DNA of 10,652 bases from Candidatus Woesearchaeota archaeon (GTDB taxonomy: Archaea; Nanobdellota; Nanobdellia; SCGC-AAA011-G17; GW2011-AR20). Below, in pieces: positions 4,730 to 10,652 of the stretch (its first letter is position 1; the number at the start of each line of letters is the position of its first letter). The DNA lies in assembly GCA_018302725.1 (NCBI GenBank), contig JAGVZJ010000028.1, forward strand, positions 1 to 10,652, written 5' to 3'. The position numbers and the translations under genes are program-made. A model generated the notes under the pieces. That model was given only the letters and a program-made list of their open reading frames with translations, had not been told where the DNA came from and made no database searches.

Positions 4730-5077
4730 TTATTGAAGAATATCTAATAAAATACCTCTAAATTTTCTAAAAACATCTTCATTAATCTTACCAATCTTTT
4801 TAATTACAAGATCTTTATCAAGTTTTAAAATATTCTCTACCTTTATACAACAGGCAGTATGTAATTCTCCTTCTTCAAGATCCTTACTCTTTAATTGAAT
4901 TGCATACTTATCTTTAGTAATATTTGAGGTAACACCGGCAACAAGAATATCTGCAGAATCCATATTAAACATATCATTACTTATAACAATAACAGGTCTG
5001 ACTTTTTTTCCAGATTGATCAGAGAAAGGAAAAGGCACTAATAAAATATCTCTTTGTCTTATAGACATTTCTCCCAT
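4730..5077 (-). CDS. mazF: MazF/PemK-family mRNA interferase toxin
   Basis: This 115-residue protein is a MazF-like endoribonuclease of the SH3-like barrel fold, which cuts mRNA and stops growth when free of its antitoxin. The N-terminal family signature is complete: R-D-I-L-L-V-P-F-P-F-S-D (9-20), G-K-K-V-R27-P-V-I-V-I-S, and T50-S51 at the end of the third strand. R27 and T50 are at the places of the catalytic Arg and Thr of Bacillus MazF, so it is probably active. The start is uncertain: Met1 (5077) overlaps the antitoxin gene by 19 bases and Met4 (5068) by 10; Met4 starts the family-conserved part more closely. The overlap indicates translational coupling to the ribbon-helix-helix antitoxin upstream. 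Confidence 0.93.
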   Translation of the reverse strand: MGEMSIRQRDILLVPFPFSDQSGKKVRPVIVISNDMFNMDSADILVAGVTSNITKDKYAIQLKSKDLEEGELHTACCIKVENILKLDKDLVIKKIGKINEDVFRKFRGILLDILQ

Positions 5078-5286
5078 ATTTTATCATCCTTTTTATTATC
5101 CCACATTTTTTTCATTGATTTCTCAGCTATAATCATCCATCCTATTTTTTCCTTTTTGTTACTGTCTAATCTTTCCATGATTAAATTTCTAATGAATTCT
5201 GATTTAGATGGATAATTTTTTTTCTTGATATAACTGTCTAACTCTCTAGATTCATCTTCTGGCAACTTTATAGTTATAGTCTTCAT
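5059..5286 (-). CDS. ribbon-helix-helix antitoxin of the MazF pair
   Basis: This 75-residue protein has an N-terminal ribbon-helix-helix DNA-binding domain: a beta strand at residues 2-8 (T-I-T-I-K-L-P), helix A about 9-23 and helix B about 27-42, with S27-K-S-E-F at the turn. The C-terminal part (about 49-75, rich in Trp, Met and Lys/Asp) is the usual toxin-wrapping segment. It overlaps the toxin gene, antitoxin first, as in standard mazEF-type operons. The start at 5286 lies right after a near-perfect 18-base palindrome and about 26 bases after a TATA box, so the antitoxin probably represses its own promoter at the transcription start. Its length is normal for the family. Confidence 0.92.
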   Translation of the reverse strand: MKTITIKLPEDESRELDSYIKKKNYPSKSEFIRNLIMERLDSNKKEKIGWMIIAEKSMKKMWDNKKDDKIWEKCL

Positions 5287-5287
5287 G

Positions 5288-5319
5288 GTAATCTTTAAGG
5301 ATTACTTATTTATATATTT
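5288..5319 (-). promoter_or_regulatory. promoter and palindromic operator of the toxin-antitoxin operon
   Basis: The palindrome GTAATCTTTAAGGATTAC (5288-5305) is perfect except for one pair at the centre. It sits between an A/T box (about 5307-5318) and the ATG at 5286, that is on the predicted start of transcription. This is where an autoregulating ribbon-helix-helix repressor would block the polymerase. Confidence 0.6.
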
Positions 5320-5426
5320 TTCTACAAAACTTTAAATAACAAAAGAGCGATAAAAAGCTGTGCTTTATGGATAGTATAGAACTCATTTTAACTTTTAAAA
5401 GAACTAAAAATAACACTATATAAGCC

Positions 5427-5990
5427 TTATCTTTCAACAAATATTCTATACCTATCTTCCCCTTTCAGTTCTTCTACAATCCTCTTGACTATTGCTTTCT
5501 CAGGGTCAGACATCAATTTTACTCTTTGCTTAATATCTTCAAAACTCTCGAATTCTTTTTCCTGTCTTTTCTCAAGAATGTCCCACATATGCTTCTTCCC
5601 TACTCCAGGGATCAATTCAATCTGGTGCATTCTTGTGCTTATAGGTCCTGACTTATTGAAGAATTCAACAAATCTCTTTTCATTCCTCTTAACCGCTTCA
5701 CCAATCACTTCAACTGCTTCAGCCTTTGCAGTTTCTGTTAACTTATCATAAGTAACCTTCCCGTAAATATGGTGAATTTCTTCTCTCTTTCCCTCACCAA
5801 TGTAAACTTCTTGTAAGGGTTGTAAAAAAACTCCTTTCTTAGGGACTAACTCTAGAAGTACAAAATGATCCTTGCCTATAGCTTGCGCTATTGGAGTCTT
5901 CAGATGTCCTGGTCTTGAATCGAACGCATAACCATGCTGAAGGAAGTCCAAAACTATTGCATATTCTTCCTTTACTATATTCCTTAACAT
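5427..5990 (-). CDS. DUF655 family archaeal RNA/DNA-binding protein
   Basis: This 187-residue protein matches the archaeal DUF655 family in size and content. It has an N-terminal E-E-Y-A-I-V-L-D-F-L-x-x-G-Y motif (8-21), a beta-rich OB-like middle (about 42-80), and a helix-hairpin-helix at about 124-140 (I-E-L-I-P-G-V-G-K-K). An R-I-F-V-E-R-like C-terminus completes it. The exact role is not established; the fold and the conserved linkage to rpl21e, rpoF and often ksgA suggest an RNA-binding role in ribosome biogenesis or translation. It lies 30 bases downstream of rpoF on the same strand, probably one operon. ksgA, often next in other archaea, is absent here; a toxin-antitoxin operon follows instead. 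Confidence 0.93.
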   Translation of the reverse strand: MLRNIVKEEYAIVLDFLQHGYAFDSRPGHLKTPIAQAIGKDHFVLLELVPKKGVFLQPLQEVYIGEGKREEIHHIYGKVTYDKLTETAKAEAVEVIGEAVKRNEKRFVEFFNKSGPISTRMHQIELIPGVGKKHMWDILEKRQEKEFESFEDIKQRVKLMSDPEKAIVKRIVEELKGEDRYRIFVER

Positions 5991-6020
5991 TTTCTCGTTT
6001 TTGTCTATAGGCTTTAACTA

Positions 6021-6350
6021 TCATTTAATCACTGAAATTATTTTATCCAAGTCTTCTTGCTTGAGCGTTAAATTCTCCCCACTGAACAGCATCTTTAATG
6101 AGTCCATATCTTTTGGCATCAGATCCATGATTTTCTTTATATGCCTGTCTCTCAATCTGGCTATTCCTAACCCCTCAAGCTTTTTAGCAAGGTCTTTTGA
6201 TTTTTTCTCATCCACAAATCTGTGCAGATATTCTTCTGTTTTTTGAGCTCTTGCTTCTAGCTCTTTATCCCTCTTCCTCATCTGTTCTAATTTCTCCTTC
6301 ATCTCAGCCAATGAGAGAGGTTTTTCCTCAACTAAGTCTATGTTTCCCAT
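6021..6350 (-). CDS. rpoF: DNA-directed RNA polymerase subunit F (Rpo4/Rpb4)
   Basis: This 109-residue protein is the archaeal Rpb4 homologue that pairs with Rpo7 to form the polymerase stalk, helping open-complex formation and RNA binding. The signature P-L-S-L-A-E-M-K-E-K-L (residues 11-21), the Y-L-H-R-F segment (41-45) and the C-terminal R-D-R-H-I-x-K-I-M-D-L-M-P-K-D-M-D-S-L (67-85) are all present, and length is normal. The start is only one base after the rpl21e stop, so it is translated by coupling or reinitiation. This rpl21e-rpoF-DUF655 order is conserved in many archaea. Confidence 0.95.
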   Translation of the reverse strand: MGNIDLVEEKPLSLAEMKEKLEQMRKRDKELEARAQKTEEYLHRFVDEKKSKDLAKKLEGLGIARLRDRHIKKIMDLMPKDMDSLKMLFSGENLTLKQEDLDKIISVIK

Positions 6351-6351
6351 C

Positions 6352-6642
6352 TTACGCTATTTTTAGGTGCACAGGATGAACCACTAATTTCTTGCTCTTT
6401 CCCCCATCCTTTATTGCAACTTCATAACACTTCCCCTTTTTGCCTTGGACTACCCCTGTTAGACCATGAAACCTTGGAAAGTACATCCCCTTTTGTACTG
6501 CAGGTTCTGCACTCAATACAACTCTGTCATTCTCCTTAAATTCCTGAAAATATCTAGTTAAGCTGATTTTCCCCTTTCTCCTAATATTTTTTTTCAGCTT
6601 ATTCCTAGTCTTTCTTCTAAATCCACCTATTCTCTGTGTCAT
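6352..6642 (-). CDS. rpl21e: 50S ribosomal protein L21e
   Basis: This 96-residue large-subunit protein is of the archaeal/eukaryotic L21e family. The N-terminal G-x-R-R-K-T-R-N-K (6-14), the central K-G-M-Y-F-P-R-F-H-G-L-T-G-V-V (51-65) and the C-terminal H-P-V-H-L-K (89-94) are family hallmarks, and length is typical. It is the first gene of the rpl21e-rpoF-DUF655 operon. A CCTTTATAAG box at 6677-6668 would give a leader of only a few bases. Confidence 0.97.
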   Translation of the reverse strand: MTQRIGGFRRKTRNKLKKNIRRKGKISLTRYFQEFKENDRVVLSAEPAVQKGMYFPRFHGLTGVVQGKKGKCYEVAIKDGGKSKKLVVHPVHLKIA

Positions 6643-6667
6643 TTTATAGTTATAATCTAAAAATTAA

Positions 6668-6677
6668 CTTATAAAGG
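6668..6677 (-). promoter_or_regulatory. TATA box of the rpl21e-rpoF-DUF655 operon
   Basis: CCTTTATAAG on the minus strand is centred about 30 bases before the rpl21e ATG at 6642, in the 38-base gap after the preceding gene's stop. Confidence 0.5.
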
Positions 6678-6680
6678 TTT

Positions 6681-7019
6681 CTAAATCTCCCCAATAATCT
6701 TGTCCATTGCCCTGCTTATAGCAAAAAACAAGTTAAAGTCAGTTACCCCTGCATTATAACTTTGACCATTTGCTGCAAGCTTAGCTTGAATCTCAAACTC
6801 AGAGTTATGAACTACTTTCAGATGCACTATCACACTTTCAAAATTCTCTGTCCTATCCTCCATCTTCTTCACGTAGTTCCCTATAATCTTTTTCACTACA
6901 ACCATTTTTCCAGGTTCTACACTGCTAAAACCAGAAAGAGTGATTTTTCCCCCAAGCTCAATATTTCCTGCAGATTCTTCTACAGAATTTTGTTCATTCA
7001 TCGTGCCTTCTTCTGCCAT
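6681..7019 (-). CDS. small protein with ribosome-hibernation-factor-like (S30AE/HPF) pattern
   Basis: This 112-residue protein has a disordered acidic N-terminus (1-22) and then a compact domain. That domain follows the beta-alpha-beta-beta-beta-alpha order of HPF/RaiA: strand I-T-L-S-G-F (26-31), helix about 36-53, strand S-V-I-V-H-L-K-V-V (62-70), strand F-E-I-Q-A-K-L-A-A-N-G (75-85), strand S-Y-N-A-G, and helix D-F-N-L-F-F-A-I-S-R-A-M-D-K-I-I (94-109). The A-N-G turn and the closing A-I-x-x-A-x-D-K-I helix match the hibernation factor pattern. If right, it binds the small ribosomal subunit in quiescence; this is inference from pattern, not a proven family hit. Its place beside rpl21e supports a ribosome link. 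Met7 (7001) is an alternative start; Met1 is preceded by AAGGGGG eight bases upstream. Confidence 0.8.
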   Translation of the reverse strand: MAEEGTMNEQNSVEESAGNIELGGKITLSGFSSVEPGKMVVVKKIIGNYVKKMEDRTENFESVIVHLKVVHNSEFEIQAKLAANGQSYNAGVTDFNLFFAISRAMDKIIGEI

Positions 7020-7027
7020 ATACTATA

Positions 7028-7068
7028 CCCCCTTGCTAAATAATCAAAGAACAAGCTTAAATAAAAAG
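7028..7068 (-). promoter_or_regulatory. promoter and G-rich leader of the HPF-like gene
   Basis: On the minus strand a TTTATTTAA box (about 7065-7057) predicts transcription from about 7035. AAGGGGG (7034-7028) then precedes the ATG at 7019 by eight bases and may act as a ribosome site. Confidence 0.4.
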
Positions 7069-7080
7069 TTTTCTATTCAT

Positions 7081-7090
7081 ACAAAAAAAC
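7081..7090 (-). terminator. U-tract terminator after elp3
   Basis: Immediately after the elp3 stop the minus strand reads GTTTTTTTG, followed ~15 bases on by a second T-run. T-rich stretches of this kind act as archaeal terminators. The second run merges with the A/T box of the next gene. Confidence 0.4.
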
Positions 7091-8713
7091 TTATTTAAGC
7101 TTATTCAAGACTCTGCTCATATAAGGCCCATCTCTGATATATCCCAATTCTCTAAAATAAGGTCTTGCCCCAATTCCCGAGGTAACCACTACTTTTTTCC
7201 TGTTGAACTCTTCCAAAGAAATTTTCTCAGCTTCTTTCAGCAGTTTTTTACCTAACCCCCTGTGTTGCACTTCCCCTTTTTCTCCAATTGCAGCAGCAGT
7301 TCCATAAACATGCATTTCCCTAACAATAGCAGTATTTTCATTAATTTCTTCTCTAAATGATTTGTTAGGTATTCTCAATCTCAAGAATCCTAAAATTATA
7401 TCATTTTTAACATCTTCAAAACTTAGAAATATCTCTTTCCCCCCACAGTTATCATAATCAATTCTGTTTAATTTGACATTATCCCATTTAATTTCCTTAT
7501 TCATAGGCTCTCTGCATCTTATGCAATTACATTTCAGATTCTCTTTTTTCATCTTCTCATGAATTATCTGTCTCAAGTTAGTCCTGTCAACTCCAGCTTC
7601 TCTCCTGTAAGTAGGAATATCTCTCTGCACCCTCATAACTCTGCAATATTTTGGAATATATTTCTTCATTTCAACAATTCTTGAAGCAGCTTCCTCTGTT
7701 GTAACAGGCTCAAAATCTCCTTTTTCCCATATTCTATACAAAGGAGTATTCTTGAAGACCATGCAAGGATAAATCTTCAGAGCATCTGGCTTATAACTAG
7801 AATTAGAAAACAATTCCTTAAACATTTCAATATCTTCTTCTCTTGTAGTGTTCGGTAATCCTAACATCCAATGAAATCCAACTTTATATCCAGCATCTTT
7901 CAGCAATCTAATTGCTTTTTTAGTGTCATTTAAATTATGTCCTCTATTAATGAATTTCAATGTATCATTTTTTATAGTCTGGACTCCTAACTCAACTCTT
8001 GTAACTCCTTGGTTAAGCATGTTATTGATTTCATTTTCAAAACACCAGTCAGGCTTTGTTTCAACAGCCATCGTGACATTTTTTATCTTTGCATTCTCAT
8101 TTCTTAATTGCTCTTTCTCTAATGTTGTTTCTTTTTTATGTTCTAACAGTTCCTTTTTGATCCTTTCAACTCTTTCTTTATTTGAAAAATCACCTAGAAG
8201 TTCAAAAAACTTCATAAACTTCTTTCTGTTAAACTTATTTTTGTTATAAAACATCTCGGAAAAATCATTCATTGCCTGTAAGGCTTCTTTAATAAACTCA
8301 TTTTGGTAATTAACATCAAAAGAAGGAAATGTCCCACCAATAATGATCAATTCTATTTTTTCAACCTCTTTTCTTAACGCATGATATTGCTCCAGCCTGT
8401 TCATAACCTGCAGATAAGCACTATAATCATTCCTTATAGCCCTCATAGAAGCAGGCTCTTTCCCAGTATAAGACATGGCTACACCCTCTTTTACATAATC
8501 AGGGCACATTAAACAGGCCCCATGCCTGCATCTTATTGGCTTGCTCATTATGGCAATAGGAGCCACCCCGGACATAGTCCTAACAGGCTTAATATTCATA
8601 GTTTTATCCATTTCTTTAAAATTCATTTCAAAATTCCTTGGAATCCTTTTTAACCCATACATCTTAGATAGTTTGATTTTCAGGTTATTCAGCTTAATCT
8701 CCTCATTTGCCAT
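7091..8713 (-). CDS. elp3: tRNA uridine-34 carboxymethyl-type modification enzyme Elp3
   Basis: Elp3 makes cm5U-type modifications at the tRNA wobble uridine using a radical-SAM domain and an acetyl-CoA (GNAT) domain. Numbered from the Met at 8722, the cluster cysteines are C65-x4-C70-x2-C73, followed by Y-T-G-x-E-P-x-S-M-R-A-I (85-96), I-I-G-G-T-F (127-132), E-T-K-P-D (221-225) and R-V-E-L-G-V-Q (242-248). R-V-Q-R-D-I-P is at 364-370. The zinc-type C398-x-C400-x2-C403 follows. The GNAT domain has H-V-Y-G (471-474), Q-H-R-G-L-G (486-491) and S-G-I-G-A-R-x-Y-F-R-E-L-G-Y. A TATA box centred 26 bases before the ATG at 8713 favours that start (540 residues) over 8722 (543). The usual C-P-G-G after the third cysteine is C-P-D-Y here. 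Confidence 0.97.
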   Translation of the reverse strand: MANEEIKLNNLKIKLSKMYGLKRIPRNFEMNFKEMDKTMNIKPVRTMSGVAPIAIMSKPIRCRHGACLMCPDYVKEGVAMSYTGKEPASMRAIRNDYSAYLQVMNRLEQYHALRKEVEKIELIIIGGTFPSFDVNYQNEFIKEALQAMNDFSEMFYNKNKFNRKKFMKFFELLGDFSNKERVERIKKELLEHKKETTLEKEQLRNENAKIKNVTMAVETKPDWCFENEINNMLNQGVTRVELGVQTIKNDTLKFINRGHNLNDTKKAIRLLKDAGYKVGFHWMLGLPNTTREEDIEMFKELFSNSSYKPDALKIYPCMVFKNTPLYRIWEKGDFEPVTTEEAASRIVEMKKYIPKYCRVMRVQRDIPTYRREAGVDRTNLRQIIHEKMKKENLKCNCIRCREPMNKEIKWDNVKLNRIDYDNCGGKEIFLSFEDVKNDIILGFLRLRIPNKSFREEINENTAIVREMHVYGTAAAIGEKGEVQHRGLGKKLLKEAEKISLEEFNRKKVVVTSGIGARPYFRELGYIRDGPYMSRVLNKLK

Positions 8714-8734
8714 AGAATTCATGATAATTAGGGC

Positions 8735-8743
8735 ATTATAAAT
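8735..8743 (-). promoter_or_regulatory. TATA box of elp3
   Basis: ATTTATAAT on the minus strand is centred 26 bases before ATG 8713, pointing to a leaderless transcript starting at that codon. It is only 17 bases from the alternative ATG 8722. Confidence 0.5.
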
Positions 8744-8772
8744 GGTATAGTCTCACTTGTACTACCCAATAG

Positions 8773-8786
8773 GAAAGCTTAAAAAC
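8773..8786 (+). promoter_or_regulatory. promoter of the 105-residue ORF
   Basis: GAAAG (8773-8777, a BRE-like purine stretch) followed by CTTAAAAAC (8778-8786) is centred about 27 bases before ATG 8809, again fitting a leaderless message. Confidence 0.5.
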
Positions 8787-8808
8787 ACACTAGATTCACT
8801 ACCCTCCT

Positions 8809-9126
8809 ATGAATATTTGTCAATCAGATGGAGAAGTAAGTGCAAGTTTAATTAGGGGGCTAAAAGAATCTCTTGGAGATGTTTTAGAAAGAACAGAGCA
8901 ATCCCCAAGAGTTGTAGAAGTGGGTCCTAACGGATTTGTTGAACTACGCAAGAATCTTGGCCCTAAATTACTTTTAGCCACATTTAGAGCTAACGGTCAT
9001 GGCAAAACTTATACCCTCTCTAATTTTGATCATTTACTCGGTGGATCTCAAGAAGATTATATGGCTGCATTGGTCGAAACTAAAAGGATTTTAGAAGCCC
9101 TAGGCTACCGTAAAACAGATCGCTAA
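8809..9126 (+). CDS. hypothetical protein, 105 residues
   Basis: I do not recognise the family. The start at 8809 is supported by a promoter box at the standard leaderless distance. The protein is soluble, with an amphipathic N-terminal helix (about 10-28), a probable beta hairpin (V-V-E-V-G-P-N-G-F-V-E-L, 35-46), a strand L-L-L-A-T-F-R-A-N-G-H-G-K-T-Y-T-L (54-70) and a C-terminal helix (about 81-100). The A-N-G-H-G-K-T stretch is not a P-loop: it lacks the GxxxxGK spacing. It is divergent from elp3 and lies 45 bases upstream of the thermosome gene on the same strand, though that gene has its own promoter. Confidence 0.62.
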   Translation: MNICQSDGEVSASLIRGLKESLGDVLERTEQSPRVVEVGPNGFVELRKNLGPKLLLATFRANGHGKTYTLSNFDHLLGGSQEDYMAALVETKRILEALGYRKTDR

Positions 9127-9139
9127 ATTACCGTCAGTC

Positions 9140-9151
9140 TTAAAAATTTAA
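9140..9151 (+). promoter_or_regulatory. TATA box of the thermosome gene
   Basis: TTAAAAATTTAA is centred 26 bases before the ATG at 9172. A second A/T box TATTATAAATA at 9156-9166 is too near the start codon to serve the same start and may be a regulator site. Confidence 0.45.
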
Positions 9152-9171
9152 CCCCTATTATAAATAGTAAA

Positions 9172-10652
9172 ATGACAAATCAGATCCAGCCAATATTTAT
9201 TTTGCCAGAAGGCTCACAAAGGACTACTGGCAAGGATGCACAGAGAAATAATATTGCAGCTGCTAAAGCAGTAGCAGAAACAGTCAGGACTACCTTAGGT
9301 CCAAAAGGCATGGACAAAATGCTTGTTGATTCTATGGGGGACGTTATAGTAACAAATGACGGCGTTACAATTTTGGAGGAAATGTCTATTGAACATCCAA
9401 CTGCAAAGATGATTGTGGAAGTAGCAAGAACCCAGGAAAATGAAGTGGGGGATGGTACAACAACTGCAGTAGTCTTGGCAGGTACATTACTGGATAAGGC
9501 TGAGGACTTATTAGATGATAACATCCATCCGACTGTCATAGCAAAAGGTTACAAAATGGCTGCAGAAAAAGCCCAGGAAATTTTAAACCAATTAGCAGTT
9601 GAAGTTGATGAGATGGACACTGAAACATTAAAAAAAGTAGCAATAACCGCAATGACCGGAAAAGGTGCTGAAGGGAATAAAGAATTGTTATCAACCTTAG
9701 CAGTAGAAGCTGTAAGATTAGTAAGAGAAGAAACTATAGACTTAGAAACAATAAAGTTCGAGAAAAAAACAGGAGATACAATAGATAATTCTGAATTAAT
9801 AAAAGGAATTGTTCTTGACAAAGAAAGAGTTCATAGCGCAATGCCTAAAAAAATCAAAGAAGCCAGAATAGCATTGTTAGACACAGCGTTAGAGATAAAA
9901 TCTCCGGAATCAGATACAAAAATTGAGATTAATAGCCCGCAACAATTACAGGAATTTATAGATAGAGAAGAAAAAATCCTGAAAGATATGGTGGAAAAAG
10001 TAAAGAGTTCAAGAGCAAACGTTGTTATTTGCCAGAAAGGAATAGATGATTTAGCTCAGCATTACTTGGCTAAATCAGGGATATATGCAGTTAGAAGAGT
10101 TAAAAAATCAGATATGGACAACCTAGCAAGAGCAACAAGAGGCAAGGTTGTAACAAGCCTAAAAGAATTATCTGCAGAAGATTTAGGATTTGCAGGGGTA
10201 GTAGAAGAAGTTAAAGTAGGGAATGAATTAATGACTTATGTAAAAGAATGTCAAAATCCCAAGTCAGTTACAATATTAATAAGGGGCGGAACTCAGCATG
10301 TTGTTGATGAGGTTGAGAGAGCAGTAAAGGATGCTATAGGAGACATCGCAGCAGTATTAAAATCCAAAAAAGCAGTTGCGGGTGCAGGAGCTGTTGAGGT
10401 GGAAACTGCCAAGCATTTAAGAATATACGCAACTTCCTTGAGTGGAAAAGAGCAATTAGCAGTATTAGCTTTTGCTGAGGCAATGGAAGTTATTCCTAGA
10501 ACACTGGCAGAAAATGCAGGATTAGATCCAGTAGATATAGTAACTGAATTAAAATCAAGGCATGATTCTGATGGTGGAAAATGGGTGGGGATTAATGTTT
10601 TTACAGGAGAGCTAATGGATGCATGGAGTGAAGGAGTAATAGAGCCGTTAAA
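9172..10652 (+). CDS. ths: thermosome subunit (group II chaperonin), 3' end beyond the window
   Basis: The frame from ATG 9172 stays open to the window end, giving about 493 of the usual ~540-550 residues. It is a group II chaperonin subunit that folds proteins in an ATP-driven, lidded double ring. The equatorial ATP site shows T-L-G-P-K-G-M-D-K-M (41-50), N62-D-G-V-T-I-L and G93-D-G-T-T97, whose Asp94 is the nucleotide-hydrolysis residue. I-T-A-M-T-G-K (about 153-159) opens the intermediate domain. The later G-A-G-A-V-E and V-I-P-R-T-L-A-E-N-A-G-L-D-P motifs belong to the C-terminal equatorial half. There are no frameshifts. A TATA box 26 bases upstream fits a leaderless, probably strong transcript. 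Which subunit type it is cannot be told. Confidence 0.97.
   Translation, partial: MTNQIQPIFILPEGSQRTTGKDAQRNNIAAAKAVAETVRTTLGPKGMDKMLVDSMGDVIVTNDGVTILEEMSIEHPTAKMIVEVARTQENEVGDGTTTAVVLAGTLLDKAEDLLDDNIHPTVIAKGYKMAAEKAQEILNQLAVEVDEMDTETLKKVAITAMTGKGAEGNKELLSTLAVEAVRLVREETIDLETIKFEKKTGDTIDNSELIKGIVLDKERVHSAMPKKIKEARIALLDTALEIKSPESDTKIEINSPQQLQEFIDREEKILKDMVEKVKSSRANVVICQKGIDDLAQHYLAKSGIYAVRRVKKSDMDNLARATRGKVVTSLKELSAEDLGFAGVVEEVKVGNELMTYVKECQNPKSVTILIRGGTQHVVDEVERAVKDAIGDIAAVLKSKKAVAGAGAVEVETAKHLRIYATSLSGKEQLAVLAFAEAMEVIPRTLAENAGLDPVDIVTELKSRHDSDGGKWVGINVFTGELMDAWSEGVIEPL

Noticed and set aside
9054..9126. A P-loop ATPase in the 105-residue ORF
   Set aside because: The G-H-G-K-T stretch (residues 63-67) lacks the upstream glycine of a Walker A motif at the needed spacing and there is no Walker B; it is also too short for a P-loop domain.
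9180..9821. Two minus-strand open frames inside the thermosome gene
   Set aside because: They are antisense shadows of a strongly conserved chaperonin reading frame and have low-complexity Ser/Val-rich translations.

Overview
The window most likely comes from a low-GC archaeon of the DPANN type (Woesearchaeota/Pacearchaeota/Nanoarchaeota-like). It carries archaeal ribosomal protein L21e, RNA polymerase subunit Rpo4 (RpoF), a DUF655 protein, archaeal-type Elp3 and a thermosome subunit. Most genes have a TATA-like box about 26 bases before the start codon, the layout of leaderless archaeal transcripts. The lineage is inferred from gene content and style; no rRNA gene is present.

Region 1 (1 to about 3600) is an accessory zone. 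It holds an HNH nuclease (+), a 43-residue very basic protein (-) ending tail-to-tail with it, a 132-residue orphan (-) flanked by inverted repeats, a TrmB-type regulator (-) that appears C-terminally truncated, and a 253-residue orphan (+) divergent from that regulator. Between these genes lie related repeat units of about 80 bases. Each starts with a small hairpin box (read as TAAT-NNN-TGTTA) and ends about 70 bases later in a G-rich GGAG-like or GGGGGCTCT end. A perfect 93-base direct repeat sits at 1648-1740 and 1805-1897, and its second copy supplies the last 13 codons of the TrmB-like gene. Together these look like a set of small gene cassettes separated by a dispersed repeat family.

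Region 2 (3618-9126) is mostly conserved chromosome. A four-helix membrane protein (+) converges on scpA (-). Upstream of scpA is a ribbon-helix-helix/MazF toxin-antitoxin pair with a palindrome at its promoter. Next come, all on the minus strand, the conserved archaeal cluster rpl21e-rpoF-DUF655, a small protein that looks like a ribosome hibernation factor fold, and elp3. A 105-residue orphan (+) is divergent from elp3.

Region 3 (9172-10652) is the first ~494 codons of a thermosome subunit on the plus strand, cut by the window end.

Functionally, regions 2 and 3 group translation, transcription, protein folding and chromosome maintenance genes. Region 1 is where unexplained structure is concentrated. 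No tRNA, rRNA, CRISPR array or recognisable transposase or integrase gene was seen.
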